From the NCBI GenBank assembly GCA_963783695.1, contig CAWAOM010000006.1, positions 372,001 to 436,000 on the forward strand: 64,000 bases of DNA. Reading direction: 5' to 3'. This DNA comes from BM003 sp963783695 (GTDB taxonomy: Bacteria; Pseudomonadota; Gammaproteobacteria; Steroidobacterales; BM003). Both the position numbers and the translations under genes were made by a program. This document shows positions 8,303 through 15,918 of the stretch, one piece after another; within the stretch, counting starts at the first letter, position 1; each line of letters opens with the position of its first letter. The notes below the pieces were generated by a model that had not been told where the DNA came from, did not search any database, and saw only the letters and a list, made by a program, of their open reading frames with translations.

Positions 8303-9070
8303 ATGAACAAGGACTTCAGCTTACTCTGTATTGCCACGATCGCCTTGGCCATTGCATCTGCCGCAGCGAAGGCGGACCAACCAACGAATCCACCAAACGA
8401 CACATCCATACCAAAACGTGTCGTCCGGCTCGAGTCCAACGTCGCTGATTTGCTGAAAAACGCCGAGGCTCAACAGGCACTGATCAACGATCTGATAAAG
8501 GAAAACCTGGAACTGCGGAACCGAGTCGCCTGCGTGGCCGCCGCCAGTGGCACGAACGACTTCATCTTCGATGGCTGCAACGTGCATATCCGAAACGGAG
8601 CAGGCTCGACCGACTCCGTTAACGGTTTCGGCAATCTGGTCGTCGGCTATAACGCGGCCCGTGCGAAAGACAGTGACAAAACCGGCTCGCACAATTTCGT
8701 CGTTGGCGATAACCACAACTACAGCAGCCATGGTGGACTGGTAGCGGGTTTCCATAATACTGTCTCGGGCGCCTCGGCGACTGTGAGTGGCGGAGCCGAA
8801 AACACCGCAAGCGCCCCGTACGCCAGCGTCAGCGCCGGGCAGAGCAACCTGGCCACGCACTCCTATGCAAGCGTAACCGGTGGATGGGCAAATTTCGCAA
8901 GCGACCTTCATGCCAGCGTGAGCGGGGGCGTTGCGAACAGGGCCTTTGGCCCTTCATCAAGTATCAGCGGCGGTGAGAACAACGAAGCCCGTACCCTCAG
9001 TTCCAGTATTTTGGGCTCGGCTGGCAAGGTAACCATGGTCCAGGGCGAGACCATTCCACCGACGCCGTAG
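8303..9070 (+). CDS. Secreted protein with YadA-head-like repeats, no membrane anchor
   Basis: A 255-residue protein starting at an ATG after AGGAGAG. It has a signal peptide (residues 1-23, ending AAAKA), a short coiled-coil-like segment (RLESNVADLLKNAEAQQALINDLIKENLEL), then about 150 residues of 14- to 16-residue repeats of the form GxxNxAxGxxASVSGG. These match the left-handed beta-roll head repeats of trimeric autotransporter adhesins. The usual stalk and beta-barrel anchor are missing: the frame stops at TAG after ETIPPTP. It may be a secreted trimer attached by another protein, or the remnant of an adhesin. The frame stays open upstream to 7961, but that part has no signal peptide. Confidence 0.7.
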   Translation: MNKDFSLLCIATIALAIASAAAKADQPTNPPNDTSIPKRVVRLESNVADLLKNAEAQQALINDLIKENLELRNRVACVAAASGTNDFIFDGCNVHIRNGAGSTDSVNGFGNLVVGYNAARAKDSDKTGSHNFVVGDNHNYSSHGGLVAGFHNTVSGASATVSGGAENTASAPYASVSAGQSNLATHSYASVTGGWANFASDLHASVSGGVANRAFGPSSSISGGENNEARTLSSSILGSAGKVTMVQGETIPPTP

Positions 9071-9386
9071 ACGTCATGGGTCGGTTGGCGGGCGAGGCGT
9101 TACCCTTTCCGCCCAACGGGAAACTCCACGCCAATAAAACAGATTGGACAAAATTTTTTTCCTTCCCGATCCGCTTTGGAAACACAAGCGGCGGTATATG
9201 AAGCAGGCCGTGGTCTGGTCCTTCATCATTGCCACCCGGTCGGCCATTGCAGTAGACGATCGTCAAACCACTCGTATGCATTTAGCAACGTGATCCCTGA
9301 CTTTTTTCGCGTCAGAACCCGTACCGAGATACTATTTGCTGACGGCAATAATCACTCGCTAACACGCGGAACAAACGAGACTCTTC
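9071..9386. other. Intergenic stretch with a T-run
   Basis: About 316 bases without a credible gene. An imperfect GC-rich inverted repeat (TTGGCGG ... CCGCCCAA, around 9084-9116) and a run of T at about 9153-9160 could together end transcription of the preceding gene, but hairpin and T-run are about 37 bases apart, so no terminator is called. Confidence 0.4.
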
Positions 9387-10525
9387 ATGATGCAACGACT
9401 TCTTACCATGACGCTGGGCCTATTTGTAATGGTCTCTGCGCAGGCGCAATCCGATCGGCCGTTCAACGTAGAACCGGTAACGTCGTTCGATGAACCATGG
9501 GCACTGGCATTTCTTCCGGACGGTCGCATGCTCGTCACCTAGAATAAGGGAAGCCTGTTTATCGTTACGGTGGACGGCGAGAAATCCCGGCCGGTCCGAT
9601 CGATGCCCGACGTCGATTATGGCGGCCAGGGCGGTCTTGGCGACGTTGCCGTGCACCCGGATTTTTCGAGCAACAATCTCATTTACCTAAGCTACGCCGA
9701 GTCCGGCACGGGGAACACTCGCGGCGCGGCTGTTGCCAAGGCGGTCCTGAATATGAACGAACGCGGCGGCTCGTTATCCGATTTGGAAGTCATCTGGCGC
9801 CAGTATCCAAAGCAGGTGGGACGCGGTCACTACGGTCACCGGATCCTGTTCGGCGACGACGGCTACCTGTGCATCTCGTCAGGGGATCGGCAGCAATTCA
9901 CGCCGCCCCAGGTGTGCAGTCCAACATTGGCAAGATCCTGCGTCTCAACGATGACGGGACGATACCGGGCGACAATCCTTTTGTTGACTACTTCAGCAAG
10001 AATGCGCTTGCCGACGACGAAGGCGTGTACGGAGAAATCTGGTCTCTCGGACACCGCAACCCGCTGGGCATTGCGATTGATCTCGACGGACGACTTTGGG
10101 AGATCGAAATGGGTCCAGCCGGTGGCGACGAGCTAAATCGTATTGTTCCCGGCGGCAACTATGGATATCCGGTCGTTTCAAACGGCGACCACTATGACGG
10201 GCGTGAGATTCCGGATCATGACACGCGACCGGAATTCGAAGAACCGGCGATCTGGTGGACACCCGTCATCTCGCCGGGCGACCCGATGGTCTATCGCGGC
10301 GATCTGTTCAGCGACTGGCGCGGCAATGCCCTCGCGGCAGGGTTGTCATCGCAGGCCATCGTCAGAATCGAACTCGACGGTGCCACGGCCCGCGAAGTGG
10401 AACGTTACCCCATGGGCGCACGGATTCGCAGCGTGGTTGAAGGTCCCGATGGCGCGCTATGGATACTGGAGGATGACCGCGGCGATAGCAGCGGCCGCTT
10501 GCTGAAGCTGACACCGAGAGAGTAA
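9387..10525 (+). pseudogene. PQQ-dependent aldose sugar dehydrogenase (YliI-like), broken by a stop and a frameshift
   Basis: The coding sequence can be followed from ATG 9387 (signal peptide LTMTLGLFVMVSAQAQ) to TAA at 10525. Codon 52 is TAG (9540-9542) where relatives have a Glu-type codon in MLVTExxGxL. A second lesion follows GG at 9911-9912: one base is missing from an Asp codon, and the frame resumes as VQSNIGKILRLNDDG. Restoring both gives about 379 residues, the normal size of the soluble PQQ sugar dehydrogenase family, with the motifs GGLGDVAVHPDF, SLGHRNPLGIAID, EMGPAGGDELN and GGNYGYP intact. The rest of the gene is well preserved, so decay is recent, or the sequence has two errors. 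Confidence 0.88.
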
Positions 10526-10968
10526 ACCTGCCGCTTCGCCGCTGCATCTTCACAGTTCGTCGCGAACATCAGTTCCAGGAACCGTTTTTCGGTGCAACGC
10601 GCCACCTGCGAAAGACGGCAAACAGCGGTTAACGGCGGTGGTGTTCAGCCGGCACCCGATATTGGCGCCTGGTCTGTGTTTCAATCGCGGACAATAAGTC
10701 CTGATAGTGGTCCAGCTAAACCGTATTGGCCAATTTTTCCGGTTTCGGCGAACCATCAAATGGCAAAAACCGTGTAATGGCGCAGAGCTCCAATGCCGGA
10801 ACCCCGATCAGGGTGAGTACTGCTTCGAGATGTTTGCGGATTGGGCGTGGCGGCACCCCGAAGCGGGCTTGTAATCGCTGGCCATCGTCAGATGAATATT
10901 CGACCGAAACTGCTGCAGAAATAGTCTGGCACCACCGCTGGGCAACCCGATTCTAAGGCAAAATCCGA
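10526..10968. other. Intergenic stretch after the pseudogene
   Basis: About 443 bases with no supportable gene. It contains the second copy of the degenerate 21-base motif (10707-10727) also found at 7872-7892. No terminator with a T-run, transposase remnant or inverted repeat end is evident. Confidence 0.45.
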
Positions 10969-11571
10969 CTACCGCTCCTGGCTCTCCTGCGACTCCATGT
11001 CCGCCTGCCGCTGCCGGGCCCTCACGGTATATGGCTGCAAATAGTCCTCCATCGACATGTTATCGATGCGTCTGTTGAACAGAGCCTTACAATACTCATC
11101 ATTGAGTTTCTGCTCGAGAAACTTTACCCCGCCCTGCGATTCCTCCTGGCTCACGCTACCGCTCTCGACCGAAGCCTTCAATTCAGTCATCGCGGTTGCC
11201 ATGCTTGCCTTGATTTTAGGCAGGGCCCTGTTATCGGCATCGTAGTCAAACCACTCCATGAGTCGCTGTCGATTTTCCTCAAAGTCATCACGATCCGCTC
11301 CCGAGTCGGTCAGGTGTTTCCAGTAAAACTGAATTGCACCGATCAGCGCCTTCTCGAACCGGTCCGCGTTCCGCGCCATGTAGGATTTCGCAACACTGGA
11401 GTCCTCGCCTGCCGAGGCACCGACCGTGAGCTTCAGATACTGGATAGCGGTCCAGCAGTCGACGAATTCATGAGCAATCCTGATATCAGGAACTGGCCGC
11501 TCGTCTTCGGCATGCGCCGGCGGAGCCGCCACAACCGATAGAAGAACCAGCAGAGCTATTCTCATTGTCAT
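10969..11571 (-). CDS. Exported protein of unknown function
   Basis: A 200-residue protein with a clear signal peptide (MRIALLVLLSVVAAPPAHA, cleavage before EDERP). The mature part is mostly helical and charged, with only two cysteines (in EFVDCWTA and NDEYCKAL) that could form a disulfide in the periplasm. ATG at 11571 or 11565 are both possible starts. It stands alone and convergent with the pseudogene. No family is recognised. Confidence 0.7.
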   Translation of the reverse strand: MTMRIALLVLLSVVAAPPAHAEDERPVPDIRIAHEFVDCWTAIQYLKLTVGASAGEDSSVAKSYMARNADRFEKALIGAIQFYWKHLTDSGADRDDFEENRQRLMEWFDYDADNRALPKIKASMATAMTELKASVESGSVSQEESQGGVKFLEQKLNDEYCKALFNRRIDNMSMEDYLQPYTVRARQRQADMESQESQER

Positions 11572-12035
11572 TGTTTAGGTGCCCCCCGGCGTCATTGCCG
11601 TCAATTCTCGCGCAGGCTCAGTCGCTAAGCTGCCGAACATTTCCTTGTAAGAAATTCACACCATCACCGCCAAAGCGCATACCGGAATAGTTGCAGTAAC
11701 TAGCAGAGGAAGAGTGGCATTGGCGCTAAGCTCATGTCGTGTTGCCATCGCAGCGCAGTGTTTTTGTTTTTAGTGGCGGGAGCATAACAAAATTTTGCGA
11801 TTGAATGTGACCGCAGAATGACGCCACAACGGGCGGAAAGTCGATTGCGCAGACAAGAGCCCTTATCAAAGGGCAAGTTTTCACGGCCTGCGGCGGTCCG
11901 GGAAACCGCGGCTATTCGCCGCTTCAATATCGTCGGACACAAGGCCGTCAGCGCTGCAGCAATAGCGGCTGCTCGGCGCGCGCCGTGCGGCCTCTATTCG
12001 AACCCGAGATTCTCATCCTGGCCCCTCGCCACTGG
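11572..12035. other. Noncoding stretch before the tRNA region
   Basis: About 460 bases with no convincing gene. A minus-strand frame at 11700-11942 is basic and low in protein character and was not accepted. No repeats longer than chance were seen until the hairpin at 12036. Confidence 0.45.
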
Positions 12036-12072
12036 CACAAGGAAAGGGCCCCACCGGGGCCCTTTCCTTGTG
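12036..12072. repeat. Perfect 17-bp inverted repeat hairpin
   Basis: CACAAGGAAAGGGCCCC (12036-12052) and its exact reverse complement (12056-12072) flank a three-base loop, ACC. On the minus strand it directly follows a copy of the tRNA 3' end, like a tRNA terminator, with the short T-run of TTCCTTGTG at the end of the right arm. Confidence 0.75.
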
Positions 12073-12091
12073 TGGCTGGGGGACCAGGATT
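12073..12091 (-). repeat. Duplicated 3' end of tRNA-Gln
   Basis: TGGCTGGGGGACCAGGATT (plus strand) is identical to bases 12241-12259, the CCA end, acceptor strand and part of the T arm of tRNA-Gln. The match breaks in the T loop (TGACTC instead of CGAACC). The copies are direct repeats 168 bases apart, and each is flanked on its left by a GC-rich hairpin. It may mark an attachment site left by an integrated element, or decay of a second tRNA copy. Confidence 0.7.
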
Positions 12092-12207
12092 GACTCGCGC
12101 CATCCATGGCGCTCGCCCTGCGGGCGACTGCGCCGTCCGAATCGACAATCCTGCCGATTCGTCGAACCTTTCAGGTTCGAAGATGCTGATCCCGGCCGAT
12201 GAAATGA

Positions 12208-12232
12208 AAAAGGCCCCCCGAGGGGGCCTTTT
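12208..12232 (-). terminator. Terminator hairpin after tRNA-Gln
   Basis: AAAAGGCCCCC (12208-12218) pairs with GGGGGCCTTTT (12222-12232) across loop CGA. On the minus strand it lies nine bases after the encoded CCA of tRNA-Gln and runs into TTTTTCATTT. It probably ends the rplM-rpsI-tRNA transcript. Confidence 0.8.
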
Positions 12233-12240
12233 CACTTCAA

Positions 12241-12314
12241 TGGCTGGGGGACCAGGATTCGAACCTGGGTTGACGGAGTCAGAGTCCGTAGTCCTACCGC
12301 TAGACGATCCCCCA
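12241..12314 (-). tRNA. tRNA-Gln (CTG anticodon)
   Basis: A 74-base cloverleaf with encoded CCA. The acceptor stem TGGGGGA pairs with TCCCCCA, followed by discriminator G. The anticodon arm is ACGGA-CTCTGAC-TCCGT with anticodon CTG, which reads CAG. The T arm has GGTTCGAATCC. It lies 23 bases after rpsI on the same strand. Confidence 0.95.
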
Positions 12315-12337
12315 AGTAATCGTTTCGCGAGACTCGA

Positions 12338-12730
12338 TCAACGCTTGGAGTACTGGGTCGCGCGACGGGCTTTGCGCAGGCCGACTTTCTTACGTTCGAC
12401 CTCACGCGCATCGCGGGTGACGAACCCTGCCTGACGCAGCGGCTTGCGCAGCGTTTCATCGTACTCCATCAGCGCCCGGGTGATGCCGTGGCGAATCGCG
12501 CCGGCCTGACCGGTGTTGCCACCGCCGGTAACGGAAACCGTGATATCGAAGCGATCTTCGAGACCGGCAACCTGCAGCGGCTGGCGCACGATCATGCGAC
12601 CGGTTTCGCGGCCGAAGAAAGTATCCAGCGGACGACGATTGACGGTGATATTGCCGCTGCCCGGACGAATGTACACGCGTGCCGCAGAAGTTTTGCGACG
12701 CCCGGTACCGTAATAAACGTTTTCAGCCAT
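12338..12730 (-). CDS. rpsI: 30S ribosomal protein S9
   Basis: A 130-residue protein, the family length, starting MAENVYYGTGRRKTSAARVY and ending in the basic tail RKARRATQYSKR whose terminal SKR reaches the P site of the ribosome. The family signature GGGNTGQAGAIRHGI is present. The frame stays open upstream, but ATG 12730 gives the conserved N-terminus. It lies 34 bases after rplM in the standard two-gene operon, with tRNA-Gln downstream. Confidence 0.98.
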   Translation of the reverse strand: MAENVYYGTGRRKTSAARVYIRPGSGNITVNRRPLDTFFGRETGRMIVRQPLQVAGLEDRFDITVSVTGGGNTGQAGAIRHGITRALMEYDETLRKPLRQAGFVTRDAREVERKKVGLRKARRATQYSKR

Positions 12731-12764
12731 AACTAATGAGTATCCGTGTGTTGCGTGCGCCGGC

Positions 12765-13193
12765 TCAGATGTCGAGCGGCTTTGGCTGCTGTGCTTCATG
12801 CGGGTGCTCGGCACCGGCGAAAACACGCAGTTTCTTGTACATGGCCCGACCCAACGGGTTCTTCGGCATCATCCCCTTCACTGCATACTGGATCGCCTTT
12901 TCAGGCTTTTCGGCAAGCAGCTTCTCGAGATTTGTCGACTTCAAATTACCGATATAACCGGTGTGCCGGTAATACATCTTGTCCTGCAACTTACGGCCCG
13001 TAACTCTCACGTCGCCGGCGTTGACCACGATGACGTAATCGCCCGTGTCGACATGGGGCGTGTATTCAGGTTTGTGCTTGCCACGCAGGCGCCGCGCGAT
13101 TTCGGTCGCCAGCCTGCCAAGCGTTTTACCCGAGGCATCGACCACATACCAGTCGCGCCTAACCGTTTCGGGCTTAGCGGAAAAAGTCTTCAT
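12765..13193 (-). CDS. rplM: 50S ribosomal protein L13
   Basis: A 142-residue protein, equal to the E. coli length, starting MKTFSAKPETVRRDWYVVDA. The motif GDYVIVVNAGDVRVTGRK and the ending KNPLGRAMYKKLRVFAGAEHPHEAQQP are typical of L13. It is the first gene of the rplM-rpsI operon. Its upstream region (13194-13717) contains a tandem repeat array shared with the divergent coq7 gene. Confidence 0.98.
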   Translation of the reverse strand: MKTFSAKPETVRRDWYVVDASGKTLGRLATEIARRLRGKHKPEYTPHVDTGDYVIVVNAGDVRVTGRKLQDKMYYRHTGYIGNLKSTNLEKLLAEKPEKAIQYAVKGMMPKNPLGRAMYKKLRVFAGAEHPHEAQQPKPLDI

Positions 13194-13473
13194 GACGGCT
13201 CCGGGCAAGACTGCCCCTAGAGAAAGACGCGGAATTTTATAGGAGCTTTGCGGCTTTTGCAAATACTGGGCCTCCCCTGTAGCAACGCCTTTAACTTATT
13301 GAAAAGTATTTAATTTTAATCGGCGGGGAACTACGGAAGCAGCCCCTGCGACTGCCTGGGGCCGGAGTCGCCACCACGGACGGCCCACTATCACCTGAAA
13401 ATACAGTTACCTGAGGGATAGGCCGCGCTCCTGATTCAGCCCACCCCGGCACCGCGTGGGCGCGCGAAGGACA

Positions 13474-13662
13474 TAAGGTTACCTCCGGCACCGTGTGCGG
13501 CATACGGCACCTGAAGGACATAAGGTTACCTCCGGCACCGTGCGCGCGTAAGGTTACCTCCGGCACCGTGTGGCGCGTAAGGTTACCTCCGGCACCGTGC
13601 GCGCGAAGGACATAAGGTTACCTCCGGCACCGTGCGCGCGTAAGGTTACCTCCGGCACCGTG
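13474..13662. repeat. Noncoding tandem repeat array, six copies
   Basis: Six identical copies of TAAGGTTACCTCCGGCACCG (followed by TG) start at 13474, 13521, 13549, 13578, 13613 and 13641. The basic period is 28 bases (core plus CGCGCG-like tail); two copies are followed by an extra AAGGACA-type insert, which lengthens the period to 35 or 47. Partial copies flank both sides (13444-13473 and 13663-13690). Each core contains the palindrome GGTTACC. The array fills much of the 524-base gap between divergent rplM and coq7. Confidence 0.92.
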
Positions 13663-13717
13663 TGCGGCACGGCACCGTGTGGGCGCGGCGCGGGGCAATC
13701 GGTACAATGCTCTACTT

Positions 13718-14362
13718 ATGAACTCGCCTCCGAAAGATCTTCCCGACGCACTTGTGAGCCAGGTCGACCGCGTGCTCCGCTCTTTGCTGTCCGTGGAGCG
13801 CAAGACCGAGCGCGAAAATCCGGCCACCGACGAGGGCGAGGCCGAGCTTTCCGCGGATCAGCGCCGCCATGCCGCCGCGCTGATGCGGATCAATCATGCC
13901 GGCGAGGTCGCGGCGCAGGGCCTTTATCACGGCCAGTCGACCACGGCCCGGCTCGGCGCGGTCCGCGCGGCAATGGACGAGGCTGCGGAAGAGGAATTCG
14001 AGCATCTCAAGTGGTGTGAGGAACGACTCGAGGAACTCGGCAGCCGGCCGAGCCTGCTCGGGCCGTTATGGTATGCCGGCGCTTTTGCGATAGGCGCCGC
14101 CGCCGGGATTGCGGGCGACCGCTGGAGCCTCGGTTTTGTTGCCGAGACGGAACGCCAGGTCGTACGCCATCTCGATCAACATCTCGAACGTCTGCCCGAG
14201 GAAGACGAGCGCAGCCGCGCAATCCTCCGGCAAATGCGCAAGGACGAGGAAAAACACGGCGCGACCGCCAGCGCGGCCGGCGGCGCGGATTTACCTGCGC
14301 CAGTGCGCGGGCTGATGACGTTGACATCGCGCATCATGACCCGATCGGCCTACTGGTTCTGA
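13718..14362 (+). CDS. coq7: 3-demethoxyubiquinol 3-hydroxylase (ubiquinone biosynthesis)
   Basis: A 214-residue di-iron hydroxylase of the Coq7/UbiF-replacing family, which adds the last ring hydroxyl before ubiquinone. Ferritin-like ligands are visible in two repeats: ALMRINHAGEVAAQGLYHGQ (first EVxxxxxYxGQ) with EEEFEHLKWCEERL, and later GFVAETERQVVRHLDQHLERL with RQMRKDEEKHGATA. The ATG at 13718 is chosen because the bases before it, which include TACAAT at 13703-13708, look like a promoter rather than coding sequence. The start is 55 bases from the repeat array. In Pseudomonas coq7 also lies near vfr. Confidence 0.95.
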   Translation: MNSPPKDLPDALVSQVDRVLRSLLSVERKTERENPATDEGEAELSADQRRHAAALMRINHAGEVAAQGLYHGQSTTARLGAVRAAMDEAAEEEFEHLKWCEERLEELGSRPSLLGPLWYAGAFAIGAAAGIAGDRWSLGFVAETERQVVRHLDQHLERLPEEDERSRAILRQMRKDEEKHGATASAAGGADLPAPVRGLMTLTSRIMTRSAYWF

Positions 14363-14490
14363 CGTACTCTGGCCTGAACTGCCCTGCCACGCCGCACGCT
14401 CACTGCCCCGGCGCAACTTGCGGGCTGGCGCTTTGTGTTATAAAAGACGGCAACTCATTGACATAACGCAAACCGGCACTGGGGGGTCGC

Positions 14491-15165
14491 ATGCAAGAAG
14501 CGGTCGACGCCAACGGGGACATCCCCGCGATTAGCAAGTTCTTAAGTTACTGCCGCATACGGACAATTTCACCGAAATCGGTGGTCATTCATGCGGGCGA
14601 CCTGCCGGATACGTTGTATTACATCGTTGACGGCTCGGTTGAGGTCATGATCGAAGACGAGGACGGCAACGAGATGGTCCTGTCGTATCTCAACAAGGGT
14701 GAGTTTTTCGGCGAGATGGGGCTCTTTTACGAGCGCCCGACACGCAGCGCCTGGGTCCGCACCCGCGGCGAATGCGAAATTGCCGAAATGACCTATCCAC
14801 GGTTCCGCCAGCTGTCGAACGAGAGTCCGGCGCTGATTTTCGAGCTCGCCACCCAGCTTGCAACCCGCCTCAACCGTACCAATCGCAAACTCGGCGATCT
14901 GGCGTTTGTCGACGTCACCGGCCGTATCGCGCACACGATCATGGATCTGTGCAACGAACCGGATGCGATGACTCATCCCGACGGCATGCAGATCAAGGTC
15001 AGCCGCCAGGAGCTGAGTCGGCTGGTGGGCTGCTCGCGCGAGATGGCCGGACGGGTGCTGAAAGTACTCGAGGAACAGGGGCTGCTCACCGCGAAAGGCA
15101 AGACTATTGTCGTGTTCGGTGCACGCCGAAAGCCGGGGCTGAAGCCGGCGCGTCCAACCGGATGA
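14491..15165 (+). CDS. CRP/Vfr family cyclic-nucleotide-dependent regulator
   Basis: A 224-residue transcription regulator. The cyclic nucleotide pocket is seen in GEFFGEMGLFYERPTRSAWV (residues 70-89), with Glu75 and Arg85 where CRP contacts cAMP. The DNA-binding helix-turn-helix lies in VSRQELSRLVGCSREMAGRVLKVLEEQG. The stretch DAMTHPDGMQIKVSRQE is nearly identical to E. coli CRP and Pseudomonas Vfr, so cAMP is the likely ligand, though Clp-like proteins of this group can bind c-di-GMP. A TATAAA box lies about 50 bases upstream. The gene is followed by a strong terminator. Confidence 0.93.
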   Translation: MQEAVDANGDIPAISKFLSYCRIRTISPKSVVIHAGDLPDTLYYIVDGSVEVMIEDEDGNEMVLSYLNKGEFFGEMGLFYERPTRSAWVRTRGECEIAEMTYPRFRQLSNESPALIFELATQLATRLNRTNRKLGDLAFVDVTGRIAHTIMDLCNEPDAMTHPDGMQIKVSRQELSRLVGCSREMAGRVLKVLEEQGLLTAKGKTIVVFGARRKPGLKPARPTG

Positions 15166-15167
15166 CG

Positions 15168-15192
15168 ACGCGGGCTCAGGCCCGCGTTTTTT
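15168..15192 (+). terminator. Intrinsic terminator of the crp-type gene
   Basis: ACGCGGGC (15168-15175) pairs with GCCCGCGT (15180-15187) around loop TCAG, followed by T to 15192. It begins two bases after the stop and overlaps the last codons of the convergent rpe gene. Confidence 0.9.
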
Positions 15193-15850
15193 CGAGTTCC
15201 TTGCGCATCGCGGCGATCGTCGCCGCGTAGTCGTCGCTGCCGAAAATCGCCGAACCCGCGACAAACGTGTCTGCGCCGGCCGCGGCGATCCTGGCGATGT
15301 TGTCCACTTTGACCCCTCCGTCCACCTCAAGCCGGATACTGCGGCCGCTGGCGTCAATCAGTTCGCGCGCACGGCGCAGCTTGTCGAGCGCTGAACGGAT
15401 AAAACTCTGCCCACCAAACCCGGGATTGACCGACATGATCAGGACCATGTCGATCTTGTCGATCACGTATTCGAGCCAGTCCAGCGGAGTCGCCGGGTTG
15501 AATACCAGGCCGGCCTTGCAACCATGGTCGCGGATCAACTGCAGGCTGCGATCGACATGCCCGCTCGCCTCGGGGTGAAACGTAATGTAGTTGGCCCCGG
15601 CCTGGGCAAAATCCGGTATCAGCCGGTCCACCGGGCTCACCATCAGATGGACATCGATATCCGCGCTAATACCATGGCGGCGCAGTGCCTCGCAGACCAG
15701 CGGGCCAATCGTCAGGTTTGGTACGTAGTGGTTGTCCATCACGTCGAAATGGACGATATCGGCGCCGGCGGCGAGCACGGAATCCACCTCCTCGCCGAGA
15801 CGCGCAAAATCCGCGGAGAGTATCGAAGGTGCTATCAGAAAATCCTGCAT
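15176..15850 (-). CDS. rpe: Ribulose-phosphate 3-epimerase
   Basis: A 224-residue TIM barrel enzyme that interconverts ribulose 5-phosphate and xylulose 5-phosphate in the pentose phosphate pathway. Family motifs are present: IAPSILSADFARLGEE at the N-terminus, IVHFDVMDNHYVPN with the metal-binding His and Asp, VLIMSVNPGFGGQSFI, LEVDGGVKVDN with catalytic Asp, and VAGSAIFG at the phosphate site. Its 3' end overlaps the terminator of the convergent crp-type gene. Full length, no anomaly. Confidence 0.97.
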   Translation of the reverse strand: MQDFLIAPSILSADFARLGEEVDSVLAAGADIVHFDVMDNHYVPNLTIGPLVCEALRRHGISADIDVHLMVSPVDRLIPDFAQAGANYITFHPEASGHVDRSLQLIRDHGCKAGLVFNPATPLDWLEYVIDKIDMVLIMSVNPGFGGQSFIRSALDKLRRARELIDASGRSIRLEVDGGVKVDNIARIAAAGADTFVAGSAIFGSDDYAATIAAMRKELEKTRA

Positions 15851-15918
15851 CGGGTCGGTTCCGTTTGGGGTCGGCCTGAAACTCTACCTAAGCTGGCACA
15901 CTGGCGCAGCCATGGTGT

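Noticed and set aside
11700..11942. 80-residue minus-strand ORF in the gap before tRNA-Gln
   Set aside because: No ribosome site, basic low-complexity composition and no motif.
12073..12091. Second complete tRNA gene next to tRNA-Gln
   Set aside because: Only the CCA end, acceptor strand and start of the T arm match; no anticodon arm or D arm follows.
13291..13566. 91-residue minus-strand ORF through the repeat array
   Set aside because: It is made of translated repeat units (PEVTL blocks) and noncoding flank. The ribosome-site-like GGAGG is part of the repeat.
13474..13662. Repeat array as a CRISPR
   Set aside because: The gaps between identical cores are 6 to 25 bases, unequal and themselves repetitive; no cas genes are near.
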